Source of the DNA: CBDCFL01 sp965216135 | GTDB taxonomy: Bacteria; Pseudomonadota; Alphaproteobacteria; Rhodobacterales; Rhodobacteraceae | NCBI GenBank assembly: GCA_965216135.1 | Contig: CBDCFL010000021.1 | Coordinates: 248,001-312,000 of the forward strand | DNA length: 64,000 bases | Direction of reading: 5' to 3' | In this document: in pieces, positions 1 to 8,073 of the stretch | Layout of the letters: each line of letters begins with the position of its first letter | Numbering within the stretch: position 1 is the stretch's first letter | Program-made: the position numbers and the translations under genes | Notes under the pieces: model-generated | What the model was told of the DNA's origin: nothing | Seen by the model: only the letters and a program-made list of their open reading frames with translations | The model's database searches: none

Positions 1-179
1 TCATCAACGGTTGGATCGACCTGGCTGGCCAGCAGAATTTCTTTGTCATCGGCCATGACCGCTTCCAGCGCCTTGACCGACTTTTCACGCCCGACAAACA
101 GCGGGACGATCATATGGGGAAAAACCACAATGTCGCGAAGTGGCAATACCGGGTGAGAGGGTGCAAATTGCTCGTGCAT
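1..179 (-). CDS. lon: Lon protease, N-terminal fragment (runs off window)
   Basis: Only the first 59 codons lie in the window. The frame reads MHEQFAPSHPVLPLRDIVVF then PHMIVPLFVGREKSVKALE, the opening of the Lon substrate-binding (LAN) domain of the ATP-dependent serine protease that degrades misfolded and regulatory proteins in the cytoplasm. The start at 179 is preceded by a GAGGAAA ribosome site four bases away. The ATPase and protease domains lie outside the window, so intactness cannot be judged. Identification rests on the PLRD-x-VVFP and P-L-FVGREKS motifs, which are very characteristic of the family. Confidence 0.93.
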   Translation of the reverse strand, partial: MHEQFAPSHPVLPLRDIVVFPHMIVPLFVGREKSVKALEAVMADDKEILLASQVDPTVD

Positions 180-456
180 CGAATTTCCTCATTTGGCAGG
201 ATCGCCCTAGCCCCGAAATTCGGCAACCTTGTGGCGTTCCCCTTGTTTGGCTTTTACATTTGGGGCCTTTTGATCCCGTTTCAACGCCTCTGACGGACGA
301 ATTACGCACCGCAGAATGCCCGCGGCAGTCGCGATGAGCAAGACCAATTGCAGCCACGTGCGATGAATTCTTCCACCTGTGAGCATATCCTGCTGGCCCA
401 TAGACGCAGGCAAACATAGACAATTTGTTAAGACCTTGGGCGCCAGAATTAGCACT

Positions 457-1104
457 ATGCCCGTGCGCAGAAATTCCCGCTCAACGCCCGTGCGTAACGC
501 CACTAATTTGAACAAATTGCGCCGTAGTTCCGACGCCTTCGCGGCCGAGATTGGCGCGATGAATGCTGCCGGTATTTCCTATTTTTGGCGTTTGGTCTGG
601 TTGCGCGCCTATCGCGACCGCAGACGCATCGCCTTTGTCGTTTCGCTGGCGTTTGTCGCCGGCTACGTGCTCTATCTGCGCCACGGCGGGCAGGTTTTGG
701 GCGTGCCGGTGCCGGTCTTTACCGGGCTTGTTTATGCGGTCTTTATCGGGCTGGCCACGTTGCTGACCGGCGTCATCTTGCCCGGGCTTCGATTTGCGAC
801 CGAGGCTATTGCGGTCTCGCGCCTGATCCTGGCGCTGGTGATCTGGACCGCACCTGCGCTTGCCCATCCGATCATGTCACAACCGCTGATCAGCGCCACG
901 ATCGTCGTTGGCGGTGCCGTGCTCTTGCAACGGCTGGTCTATGGCGGTTGGCTCGACGCCCTATTCGGGCGGGACATTCTGCAGACAAACCGCGCGGCTG
1001 AATGGCTGGACGACAGCCTCGGCCGTATTGCCGATCAAGCCACCTTGGGCGGATTCACAGCAGAGAAGCTGCATAATCCAGAGCAGACCGCAATCGCTGC
1101 GTGA
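457..1104 (+). CDS. Hypothetical multi-pass membrane protein
   Basis: A 215-residue protein that I do not recognise. After a basic N-terminus it has about four hydrophobic stretches: around residues 72-88 (FVVSLAFVAGYVLYL), 101-130 (VFTGLVYAVFIGLATLLTGV), 140-150 and 160-175. It ends in a soluble tail of about 45 residues with WLDDSLGRIADQATLGGF. This suggests an inner-membrane protein with a cytoplasmic tail. An ATG at 559 is an alternative start that would drop the basic leader; 457 was kept because the basic stretch reads as coding. It stands between divergent lon and convergent tgt, so the context gives no function. The tail of the gene is followed by a short direct repeat, GCGCATCAAA, at 1120-1145. 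Confidence 0.6.
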   Translation: MPVRRNSRSTPVRNATNLNKLRRSSDAFAAEIGAMNAAGISYFWRLVWLRAYRDRRRIAFVVSLAFVAGYVLYLRHGGQVLGVPVPVFTGLVYAVFIGLATLLTGVILPGLRFATEAIAVSRLILALVIWTAPALAHPIMSQPLISATIVVGGAVLLQRLVYGGWLDALFGRDILQTNRAAEWLDDSLGRIADQATLGGFTAEKLHNPEQTAIAA

Positions 1105-1141
1105 TGCGTTATTTTACTGCGCATCAAAATTTTATTGCGCA

Positions 1142-2263
1142 TCAAATGTCACCCAACTGGCACGTTGCGTGAAATTCTGATTCGAATGCGTCAAACTTGC
1201 CTGCCCTGATGGCCGCGCGCATGTCTTCCATAAGCTCCTGATAATAATGCAGATTGTGCCAGGTCAGCAGCATCGCACTGATGATCTCACCCGCCCGGAA
1301 TACATGGTGCAGATAGGCGCGCGAATAGCTTCGACATGCCGGACAGGTGCAATTTTCGTCCAAGGGGCGCGGATCATCCTGGTGGCGGGCGTTTTTGATA
1401 TTCAGCACGCCGCGCCGGGTAAATACCTGCCCTGTGCGCCCCGAACGGGTCGGCAAAACGCAATCCATCATGTCCACGCCGCGCTTGACCGCACCGACAA
1501 TGTCATCGGGCTTGCCGACGCCCATAAGATAGCGCGGTTTGTCGTGAGGGAACTGCCCCTGTGCATCGTCCAGAACGGCGAACATCGCGTCCTGCCCCTC
1601 GCCCACCGCCAGCCCACCGATTGCATAGCCGTCAAATCCGATATCGGTTAGTTTTCCAGCACTTTCGGCGCGAAGTTCAGGGAAAATACCGCCCTGTTGG
1701 ATGCCAAACAGCGCATATCCAGGCCGGTCACCGAGTGCCTGCCTGGATCGCTCTGCCCAGCGCATCGACAGAGCCATACTGTCTGCTGTTTCTGCCTCGG
1801 TGGCCGGATGCGGCGTGCATTCATCGAAGGCCATCACGATGTCGCTGCCCAGAAGCGCCTGAATTTCCATCGACCGGGCCGGGCCGAGGAAATGTTCCGA
1901 GCCGTCGATGTGCGAGCGAAACTGCACCCCGTCTTCGCTAACCTTGCGCAATTTGGCCAGTGACATCACCTGAAATCCGCCGCTATCGGTCAGGATCGGG
2001 CCGTCCCAGTTCATGAACCGGTGCAAGCCACCCAAATCCTTGATGCGCTCAGCCGTTGGCCGCAGCATCAGATGATAGGTATTGCCAAGCAGGATGTCGG
2101 CACCTGTCGCGCGCACGTTTTCGGGCAGCATTGCCTTGACGGTCGCTGCGGTGCCCACGGGCATGAATGCCGGCGTTCTGATCGTTCCGTGGGCCGTCTC
2201 GATTACCCCGGTGCGCGGTTTACCATCGGTTGCAAGCACGTTGAACGCGAAGGATTTTGTCAT
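1142..2263 (-). CDS. tgt: tRNA-guanine transglycosylase (queuine tRNA-ribosyltransferase)
   Basis: Exchanges guanine 34 of GU(N) anticodon tRNAs for the queuosine precursor preQ1. The 373-residue length is normal for bacterial TGT. Visible hallmarks are the substrate-pocket Asp93 in LTDSGGFQVMSL, the GIQQGG loop near 188, the active-site segment MDCVLPTRSGRTG near 266-278, and a zinc site formed by CTCPAC (Cys304, Cys306, Cys309) plus His335. The gene is monocistronic here: no queA neighbour is seen. The start at 2263 gives the usual N-terminus F-x-V-x-A-x-DG-x-x-RTG. Nothing looks damaged. Confidence 0.96.
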   Translation of the reverse strand: MTKSFAFNVLATDGKPRTGVIETAHGTIRTPAFMPVGTAATVKAMLPENVRATGADILLGNTYHLMLRPTAERIKDLGGLHRFMNWDGPILTDSGGFQVMSLAKLRKVSEDGVQFRSHIDGSEHFLGPARSMEIQALLGSDIVMAFDECTPHPATEAETADSMALSMRWAERSRQALGDRPGYALFGIQQGGIFPELRAESAGKLTDIGFDGYAIGGLAVGEGQDAMFAVLDDAQGQFPHDKPRYLMGVGKPDDIVGAVKRGVDMMDCVLPTRSGRTGQVFTRRGVLNIKNARHQDDPRPLDENCTCPACRSYSRAYLHHVFRAGEIISAMLLTWHNLHYYQELMEDMRAAIRAGKFDAFESEFHATCQLGDI

Positions 2264-2312
2264 CTGGCGGGCCTCACAGATTTGCGTGACGTTGTCCAGT
2301 GGTGGCCCGGGG

Positions 2313-2395
2313 GGCGCTCTTCAGTCCTTTCGGACTTCATCGCTTCGCAGAAAAATGACCCAGCGATGAGCGCATGCACGTGAGCGAAGAGTGCC
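2313..2395. repeat. Intergenic inverted repeat, GAAGAGYGCC family, copy A
   Basis: The spacer between divergent tgt and sufT holds two facing copies of one motif. On the minus strand 2340-2313 reads ATGA, then AGTCC-GAAA-GGACT, then GAAGAGCGCC. On the plus strand 2365-2395 reads GATGAGC...GAAGAGTGCC followed by CTGCATG. The same motif occurs at 8129-8156 and in weaker form at 21315-21324. The two halves can also pair with each other into one long hairpin. It may be a REP-like element, a terminator or a structured leader; the sequence alone does not decide. Confidence 0.55.
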
Positions 2396-2474
2396 CTGCA
2401 TGCGGTCCAGCCACGCTCTGGACGGAGCACGCCGAAATCCCTATATGTTTTGTCGGGATTAGGATGAAACCGAC

Positions 2475-2837
2475 ATGACCGCAGAAACCGCCCCGATCGA
2501 AGGTGCCCCGCTGATCCGCCCGTCCAGCACCGATCACCCGCTGTACGACAGCGTGGTTGAGGCGTGCCGCTCGGTCTACGATCCGGAAATCCCGGTCAAT
2601 ATCTACGACCTGGGTTTGGTTTATACCATTGATATTAATGAAGAAAATGAAATAAATCTGGTCATGACCCTGACCGCGCCGGGTTGTCCCGTGGCTGGCG
2701 AGATGCCAGGCTGGCTGGCCGATGCAATCGAGCCCTTGCCGGGCGTGAAACAGATCGATGTCGAGATGACATTTGATCCGCCGTGGGGCATGGACATGAT
2801 GTCAGACGAGGCACGGCTTGAGCTGGGGTTTATGTAA
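2475..2837 (+). CDS. sufT: SufT/MIP18 (DUF59) iron-sulfur maturation protein
   Basis: A 120-residue DUF59-family protein expected to help assemble or deliver Fe-S clusters in the cytoplasm. The family signature DPEIPVNIYDLGLVY is at 36-50 and the conserved cysteine is Cys71 in TLTAPGCPVAG; a WGMDMMSDEARLELG tail closes the domain. About the first 20 residues are a low-complexity extension common in alphaproteobacterial members. A SufA scaffold gene lies 1.2 kb downstream on the same strand, separated by a SatD/DUF3307-like pair. This suggests the remains of an Fe-S neighbourhood without sufBCDS in view. The symbol is assigned by family similarity. Confidence 0.85.
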   Translation: MTAETAPIEGAPLIRPSSTDHPLYDSVVEACRSVYDPEIPVNIYDLGLVYTIDINEENEINLVMTLTAPGCPVAGEMPGWLADAIEPLPGVKQIDVEMTFDPPWGMDMMSDEARLELGFM

Positions 2838-2924
2838 AACAGCCATACAACTAGTTTAGTTTGTTTTTTCAATTTACACAAATATTAGGTTGTAATACGT
2901 CGCGCGATTCACCATGTATCCGGG

Positions 2925-3566
2925 ATGGAACAGGTGAATCTGGCTGCGGTCCTGACAGGCGACCTTGTCGGCTCTACGCAGAAAACCCCCGATCAGGCCG
3001 AGCGTGCAATAAGTGCTCTGAGCCGTACCGCGGCGCGCGTCGGGTATTGGCACGGTGCGTCCCCGGCCTTTAGCTGGAGCCGGGGCGATGGATGGCAAGT
3101 CTGGCTGAACCGGCCCCATCTGGCACTGCGCACCGCGCTGATATTCCGGGCGGCGGTACGATCTTTGCCCGACAAAATTGACACCCGGATCGCCGTGGCC
3201 ATCGGAATGGTGACATCGCCAGCAACACCCGATCTGAACGCCGAGACCGGGACACCTTACATCACATCGGGTCGCGCCCTTGAGCAGATGGAGCCGCACC
3301 GGACTCTGCGCGTCGTTGGTGCAGGCGGCGCGCTGGCGGCAGCGGCCGTGTTGGCAGATCATACTGCATCAGGCTGGACCATCGCTCAGGCATCGGCCAT
3401 GGATATTGCGTTAGACACCAACAAGCCCGTCGACCGTGAAATCGCAAAAACGCTTGAAATATCCCAGCAAGCGGCCAACAAACGGCTGGCAAGCGCCGGA
3501 TTTCACGCAATTAATCAGGCGCTCGACCTGATTGAAAATGATCCCGTGGAAGGTTGGCTCGTATGA
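2925..3566 (+). CDS. SatD-like protein with C-terminal helix-turn-helix
   Basis: 213 residues. The N-terminus AAVLTGDLVGSTQ and the SWSRGDGWQVW segment near 50 resemble SatD-family proteins, whose function is not settled. The C-terminal DREIAKTLEISQQAANKRLASAG (about 167-190) reads as a helix-turn-helix, so a regulatory role is possible. It is followed with an ATGA-type overlap by a DUF3307 membrane-protein gene, the usual partner of SatD-like genes, but that partner is broken here. The start at 2925 gives the expected N-terminus; the upstream ribosome site is weak. Family assignment is by motif memory, not a search. Confidence 0.6.
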   Translation: MEQVNLAAVLTGDLVGSTQKTPDQAERAISALSRTAARVGYWHGASPAFSWSRGDGWQVWLNRPHLALRTALIFRAAVRSLPDKIDTRIAVAIGMVTSPATPDLNAETGTPYITSGRALEQMEPHRTLRVVGAGGALAAAAVLADHTASGWTIAQASAMDIALDTNKPVDREIAKTLEISQQAANKRLASAGFHAINQALDLIENDPVEGWLV

Positions 3567-3989
3567 TCGAGACCTTCGTCGCGCTCGCCTTCGCCCATAT
3601 CCTGGCCGATTACGTGTTTCAGCCCGCCTGGATGGTGCAGCGCAAGAAAAGACTCCGGAATTCTGCTGCTGCATATCGCCATGCGCGCTTATGCCGCGCC
3701 CGATGACAACGACGGCGCCGACCTTCCCAAAGGTGGGGCGACCATCGGTTTCCTCGAACGCGGGCTGATCTACATTTTGGTTGTCGGCGGCCAGCCCGCA
3801 TCGATCGGTTTTCTGATCGCAGCGAAATCGATCCTGCGCTTTGGCGTCATCGACGAAAACCGCGCTGTGTCGGAATATGTGATCATCGGCACTTTGGCCA
3901 GCTTTGGCTGGGCCATCGCTGTGGTATTCACGGTTCTGTGGTTGGCCAATGGCTTGGTGCCGCTTGAGTTAAGCACCGCCGCACATTAA
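3563..3989 (+). pseudogene. DUF3307 membrane protein, internally deleted and frameshifted
   Basis: The start overlaps the end of the SatD-like gene. The first 30 codons give MIETFVALAFAHILADYVF then QPAWMVQRKK, a typical DUF3307 N-terminus. The frame then breaks after an AAAA run near 3645-3650. The downstream frame resumes as GILLLHIA and goes straight into MRAYA..LPKGGATIGFLERGL and GQPASIGFLIAAKSILRFG, which is the family C-terminus. The usual middle, roughly 100 residues with several membrane helices, is absent. So this is both a frameshift and an internal deletion with the junction close to the HIA codons. An assembly indel could explain the frameshift but not the missing middle. Confidence 0.75.
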
Positions 3990-4022
3990 GTTGATCAAGG
4001 CAAGTTTGACGGAATAGCCAAG

Positions 4023-4376
4023 ATGTTCTCGACACCCGGAAATCAAGCGGTCAGCATGACCCCGGCAGCAGCGGCCAAAATTGCCGAACTGATGGCGCGC
4101 GACGCAAGCCAAGGCTTGCGTATCGGCGTCAAGAAAGGCGGCTGTGCGGGCATGGAATATACCATGGAATATGTGGCCGAAGTTGACCCGCATGATGAAG
4201 TGGTCGAGCAGGACGGTGCGCGTGTGATGATCGCGCCGATGGCCCAGATGTTTTTGTTTGGCACCAAAATTGACTATGAGGTATCCCTGCTAGAGAGCGG
4301 ATTTCGCTTCATAAACCCAAATGTGGTGGATGAATGCGGTTGCGGCGAATCGATAAAATTCGCAGAGCAGGAATGA
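4023..4376 (+). CDS. sufA: HesB/IscA/SufA-type Fe-S scaffold or carrier
   Basis: 117 residues, an A-type carrier that accepts and transfers Fe-S clusters in the cytoplasm. All three ligand cysteines are present: Cys41 in KKGGCAGMEY, and Cys105 and Cys107 in DECGCGESIKF. The N-terminus MFSTPGNQAVSMTPAAAAKI is as in Rhodobacterales SufA. The gene overlaps the next one by ATGA at 4373-4376, so the two are probably co-translated. The rest of the suf operon is not in the window, except for the DUF59 gene 1.2 kb upstream. Confidence 0.9.
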   Translation: MFSTPGNQAVSMTPAAAAKIAELMARDASQGLRIGVKKGGCAGMEYTMEYVAEVDPHDEVVEQDGARVMIAPMAQMFLFGTKIDYEVSLLESGFRFINPNVVDECGCGESIKFAEQE

Positions 4377-4696
4377 GCCTCAGTCAGCAGCAAATCGACC
4401 ACACATTGGAACTATTTAACGGACTTGGCGCGCTGACGACACGCACGATGATGGGCGGCCTTTGCATTTATTCTGACGGTCAGATTTTCGCGATCCTGCA
4501 CAGCGACGGCTCTGTCTGGCTGAAGGGTGCAAAGGAATTCGCCGAGCGCCTGACAGGTGAAGGCTGGGAGCGCTGGACATATTCGCGCGATGGCAAGAAA
4601 TCCACGGCCATGCCTTATTGGCGGCTGCCAGAGGACGCGCTCGATGATCCCGATCTTGCCTGCGAATGGGTGCGCAAGGCGCTTGAACATCTCTGA
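4373..4696 (+). CDS. TfoX/Sxy N-terminal domain protein
   Basis: A 107-residue protein of the TfoX N-terminal domain family: MSLSQQQIDHTLELF...TTRTMMGGLCIYSDGQIFAIL with the conserved R-x-MMGG motif near 23-27 and the YW-x-LPEDALDD segment near 84. TfoX/Sxy proteins regulate competence in gammaproteobacteria, but single-domain versions in alphaproteobacteria have no proven role, so I make no functional claim. The ATG at 4373 overlaps the sufA stop (ATGA). A longer reading from 4334 would run back into sufA and is not preferred. Confidence 0.8.
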   Translation: MSLSQQQIDHTLELFNGLGALTTRTMMGGLCIYSDGQIFAILHSDGSVWLKGAKEFAERLTGEGWERWTYSRDGKKSTAMPYWRLPEDALDDPDLACEWVRKALEHL

Positions 4697-4745
4697 GAGG
4701 GCGATAAAATCCCGCCAGGCAGCCAGACGCCAAAGGGCCATATCC

Positions 4746-5486
4746 ATGTCACCGCCAAAGCTCGCCGCCGGAAACTGGAAGATGAACGGGACCGGACCTG
4801 CCCTGACGGAGCTCGACGGGTTGGCCTCAATTGGACCGTTTGACGTAGATGTGTTGATCTGCCCGCCAGCCACGCTGATTTCGCGTGCTTCGGCGCATTC
4901 GGGTGACATATGTATCGGCGCGCAGGATTGCCATTTCGCCCAAGCTGGTGCGCATACGGGCGACATATCGTGCGATATGCTGGCCGATGCCGGCGCGTCA
5001 CATGTCATTGTCGGCCATTCCGAACGCCGCGCCGACCACGGCGAGACCGACGCGCAGGTGCGCGCCAAGGCCGAAGCAGCGTTTGCCGCAGGTCTGGTGG
5101 TTATCATCTGTGTCGGTGAAACGCTTGATGAGCGCGAGGCTGGACACACGCTTGATGTTGTCGGCACTCAGATTGACGGCTCGGTCCCGCGCGGCGCATC
5201 TCAGGGCAAACTGGTTGTCGCCTACGAGCCGGTCTGGGCCATCGGCACCGGCAAAGTGCCAACCCTGGCCGAGATCGGTGAGGTGCATGATTTCATCCGC
5301 AGCCGGCTTGCGGCGCTGGGCATCGCGGGCGCTGTCGATGTCCCAATCCTCTACGGCGGCTCGGTCAAACCGGCCAACGCGGCGGAAATTTTCGCGGTGC
5401 CAAATGTCGATGGCGCTTTGGTCGGTGGCGCCTCGCTGAAAGCAACCGATTTTTCCGGGATCATCACGGCGCTCGAGGCCGCATAG
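4746..5486 (+). CDS. tpiA: Triosephosphate isomerase
   Basis: Interconverts dihydroxyacetone phosphate and glyceraldehyde 3-phosphate in glycolysis and gluconeogenesis. 246 residues, the usual length of a TIM barrel. Catalytic residues are visible: Lys12 in AAGNWKMNG, His91 in VIVGHSERR and Glu161 in AYEPVWAIGTGK, then the phosphate-binding YGGSVKP and DGALVGGASL. The start at 4746 was chosen because it gives the family N-terminus; the open frame continues upstream without motif support. It lies 49 bp after the TfoX-like gene and may be read with it. Confidence 0.96.
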   Translation: MSPPKLAAGNWKMNGTGPALTELDGLASIGPFDVDVLICPPATLISRASAHSGDICIGAQDCHFAQAGAHTGDISCDMLADAGASHVIVGHSERRADHGETDAQVRAKAEAAFAAGLVVIICVGETLDEREAGHTLDVVGTQIDGSVPRGASQGKLVVAYEPVWAIGTGKVPTLAEIGEVHDFIRSRLAALGIAGAVDVPILYGGSVKPANAAEIFAVPNVDGALVGGASLKATDFSGIITALEAA

Positions 5487-5555
5487 AACAGTTTGCTTTT
5501 CTTGATTACCCCACGTCCCTGACATGATCTTGGATCTTGCCGTCGCTCCTCGGAA

Positions 5556-5719
5556 GGGCAGCGCCCGGACGCGGGCGGGCGCGGACACGGGTGCCGGTCC
5601 TCGCTTTATCGTGCCGCCCGCATCTTGGGTATGTTCGGGTGTGCAACGACACAGAAGCGCCCGCCCACATGGGCGGTCGGGCGCTGCCCGGCGGCACGTT
5701 CCGTGCCTTGTTCCGGGCA
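5556..5719. repeat. Large intergenic inverted repeat family, copy R1
   Basis: This repeat occupies most of the 330-bp tpiA-purF gap. It opens with GGGCAGCGCCC (5556-5566), contains CGCTTTATCGTGCCGC and GCATCTT, and closes with GGGCGCTGCCC (5679-5689), the exact reverse complement of the opening, then TTGTTCCGGGCA. Related copies lie at 10918-11079 and 47806-48009 in the same orientation. No open frame is conserved among them. It may be a miniature element, a large terminator or a structured RNA. Confidence 0.7.
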
Positions 5720-5816
5720 AGTGCGCCTACTGGCAATCATCGCGGGTGACACCCCGTGTGCGACCAACTAAAGAGTGGCTACCTGCCGCCCCTTGAGGAT
5801 TCGGAGCTCCGCTGAA

Positions 5817-7283
5817 ATGCGAGACCTGCCCGCTGCCCACGCCTTTGACGACGACAAACTAAAAGAAGAATGCGGGGTTTTCGGGGTGACCGGGCTGGGC
5901 GATGCGGCCAATTTCGTCGCTCTCGGCCTGCACGCGCTGCAACATCGCGGACAGGAAGCCGGCGGCATCGTCTCTTACGCACCTGAGACCGGGTTTAACT
6001 CGGCGCGGCGCTTTGGCTATGTGCGCGACACATTCACCAAGGCCAGCCTGATGGAAACCCTGCCCGGCGAGATTGCCATCGGGCATGTCCGCTATTCGAC
6101 CGCCGGGTCCAAGGGTCATACGCAGATTCGCGACGTTCAGCCGTTTTTTGGTGAATTTTCCATGGGCGGGGCGGCGATTTCGCATAACGGCAATATCACC
6201 AACGCCGAGGCGCTCAGGCGCGAGCTGATCGACCGCGGCTCGATCTTTCAAAGTGGCTCGGACAGCGAATGCATCGTGCATCTGATGGCGCGGTCCCCGA
6301 AAAATACCATCCCCGAGCGGATCAAGGATGCGCTGCAACGTGTCGAGGGCGCGTTTTCCATCGTCGCGATGACGCGGACCAAGCTGATCGGGGTGCGCGA
6401 TCCTTTGGGCGTGCGCCCGCTGGTGCTGGGCCAATTGCCCGGTGGCGGTTTTGCGCTGTCGTCGGAAACCTGTGCGCTCGACATTATCGGGGCGGAATTC
6501 CTGCGCGAGATTGAGCCCGGCGAGATGGTGGTTATCGAAAAAGGCAAGGTCAGATCGCACCGGCCTTTTGCCGATGCCAAGCCGCGGTTTTGCATCTTTG
6601 AACATGTATATTTCAGCCGCCCCGATTCGATATTGGGTGGCCGCTCGGTCTATGAAACCCGCCGCCAGATCGGGGTGGAATTGGCCCGCGAGGCCCCGGT
6701 TGAGGCCGATCTGGTCTGCCCTGTGCCAGATGGCGGTGTTCCGGCAGCTATCGGATTTTCTCAGGAGAGCGGCATTCAGTACGCGATGGGAATATCACGA
6801 AATCAATATGTTGGCCGCACGTTCATTGAGCCGACCGAACAGATCCGCAACATGGGCGTGCGTCTGAAACTGAACATCAATCGCGCGCTGATCAAGGGCA
6901 AACGGATTATTTTGGTTGACGACAGTGTTGTGCGCGGCACCACCAGCATGAAGATCAAAGGTATGCTGATGGACACGGGCGCTGCCGAAGTTCATTTTCG
7001 GATCGCCTCGCCTCCGACGGCCTGGCCATGCTTTTACGGCGTCGACACGCCGGAGCGCGAAAAACTGCTGGCATCGTCGATGACCGAAGACCAAATGCGC
7101 GACCATCTTGGAGTGACTTCGCTGCGGTTCATTTCGCTCGACGGTCTCTATCGCGCGGTGGGTGAGGCCAAGGGCCGGAACGCGAAAATCCCTCAATACT
7201 GCGATGCGTGTTTTTCCGGGCAATATCCGGTGCGCCCTGCGGACATGATCGCAAAGGGCTTTGAGCTTGAGGCGGCGGAGTAG
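5817..7283 (+). CDS. purF: Amidophosphoribosyltransferase (glutamine PRPP amidotransferase)
   Basis: First committed step of purine synthesis: PRPP plus glutamine give phosphoribosylamine. 488 residues. Cys19 in KLKEECGVFGV would become the N-terminal nucleophile after propeptide removal. The PRPP loop IILVDDSVVRGTTS is near 363-376. Cysteines in FCIFEHVYFSRPDS, WPCFYGVD and CDACFSGQYP match the four Fe-S ligands of the Bacillus-type enzyme, so a [4Fe-4S] form is likely. The start at 5817 puts the Cys at a normal distance. cvpA, often upstream in relatives, is missing and replaced by repeat R1. Confidence 0.96.
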   Translation: MRDLPAAHAFDDDKLKEECGVFGVTGLGDAANFVALGLHALQHRGQEAGGIVSYAPETGFNSARRFGYVRDTFTKASLMETLPGEIAIGHVRYSTAGSKGHTQIRDVQPFFGEFSMGGAAISHNGNITNAEALRRELIDRGSIFQSGSDSECIVHLMARSPKNTIPERIKDALQRVEGAFSIVAMTRTKLIGVRDPLGVRPLVLGQLPGGGFALSSETCALDIIGAEFLREIEPGEMVVIEKGKVRSHRPFADAKPRFCIFEHVYFSRPDSILGGRSVYETRRQIGVELAREAPVEADLVCPVPDGGVPAAIGFSQESGIQYAMGISRNQYVGRTFIEPTEQIRNMGVRLKLNINRALIKGKRIILVDDSVVRGTTSMKIKGMLMDTGAAEVHFRIASPPTAWPCFYGVDTPEREKLLASSMTEDQMRDHLGVTSLRFISLDGLYRAVGEAKGRNAKIPQYCDACFSGQYPVRPADMIAKGFELEAAE

Positions 7284-7316
7284 GCCTTTTTTTGGCCGAT
7301 ACACTCCCGCCGGAGG

Positions 7317-7366
7317 CTGCGCCGCAGGCGCTAACAAAAAATATGACGCCGCAGGCGTCGCTATTT
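7317..7366 (+). terminator. Tandem small hairpins after purF, possible terminator
   Basis: Two near-identical hairpins follow purF: GCGCCGCAGGCGC at about 7320-7332 and GACGCC-GCA-GGCGTC at 7345-7359, the second followed by CTATTTCC. The shared GCCGCAGGCG core is a direct repeat. The U-tract is poor, so termination is only a guess. Confidence 0.35.
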
Positions 7367-7434
7367 CCTAGGACGGCGCGATCCCGGCAAAACGCAGATT
7401 GACCTTGGACGATGAACAAACCAAACCGCGTCGC

Positions 7435-8073
7435 ATGACCCAGGCCGCCCTGATCACCGGAGCCTCGCGCGGGCTTGGCGCAGCCCTGGCCTTGGCACTC
7501 GCGCCAAGCCATCACATCATCGCCGTAGCGCGCACCACCGGCGCGTTGGAGGAACTTGACGACCGGATCAAGGCCGCAGGCGGCGCGGCCACGCTTGCAT
7601 CAATGGACATCACCAATTCGGACGCGATGGCGCAACTTTGCCTGTCAATCCATGAGCGCTGGGGCGGGCTGGATTTATGGGCGCATTGTGCCATCCATGC
7701 GGCGGCGCTGGCACCGGCGGGGCATCTCGACGCCAAAGATTGGGACCGCTCGGTTGAGGTAAATGTCACCGCCACAGGTCGCCTGATCCCGATGGTCGCG
7801 CCACTACTGGGCGGCGGCGGCAAGGCGCTCTTTTTCGACGATACGCGTGCTGGCGAAAAATTCTTTGCCGCCTACGGTTCAACAAAGGCCGCCCAGATCG
7901 CGTTGGCACGATCCTGGGCGTGTGAGGCCGGGACAACCGGCGCACGCGTGCATATTGCCCGACCCGCAGCCATGCCGACCGCAACCCGTGCGCGGTTTTT
8001 CCCCGGTGAGGATCGCCAGACGCTGGCCGATCCGGCCACGGAAGCGGCGCGCATTTTGACTGAAATATCCTGA
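7435..8073 (+). CDS. Short-chain dehydrogenase/reductase
   Basis: A 212-residue NAD(P)-binding Rossmann protein. The dinucleotide motif is TGASRGLG at 8-15 and the catalytic pair is Tyr-x3-Lys in AAYGSTKAA near 142-150. The usual NAG motif is replaced by WAHCAIHAA. The substrate cannot be predicted. A TTG at 7399 would add 12 residues; the ATG at 7435 is preferred because the Rossmann strand starts directly after it. It lies downstream of purF on the same strand, an order recalled from other Rhodobacterales, but the hairpins between them may separate transcription. Confidence 0.85.
   Translation: MTQAALITGASRGLGAALALALAPSHHIIAVARTTGALEELDDRIKAAGGAATLASMDITNSDAMAQLCLSIHERWGGLDLWAHCAIHAAALAPAGHLDAKDWDRSVEVNVTATGRLIPMVAPLLGGGGKALFFDDTRAGEKFFAAYGSTKAAQIALARSWACEAGTTGARVHIARPAAMPTATRARFFPGEDRQTLADPATEAARILTEIS

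Noticed and set aside
7284..7305. GGCCTTTTTTTGGCC after purF as a terminator
   Set aside because: The T run is in the loop, not after a stem, and the 4-bp arms are too weak.
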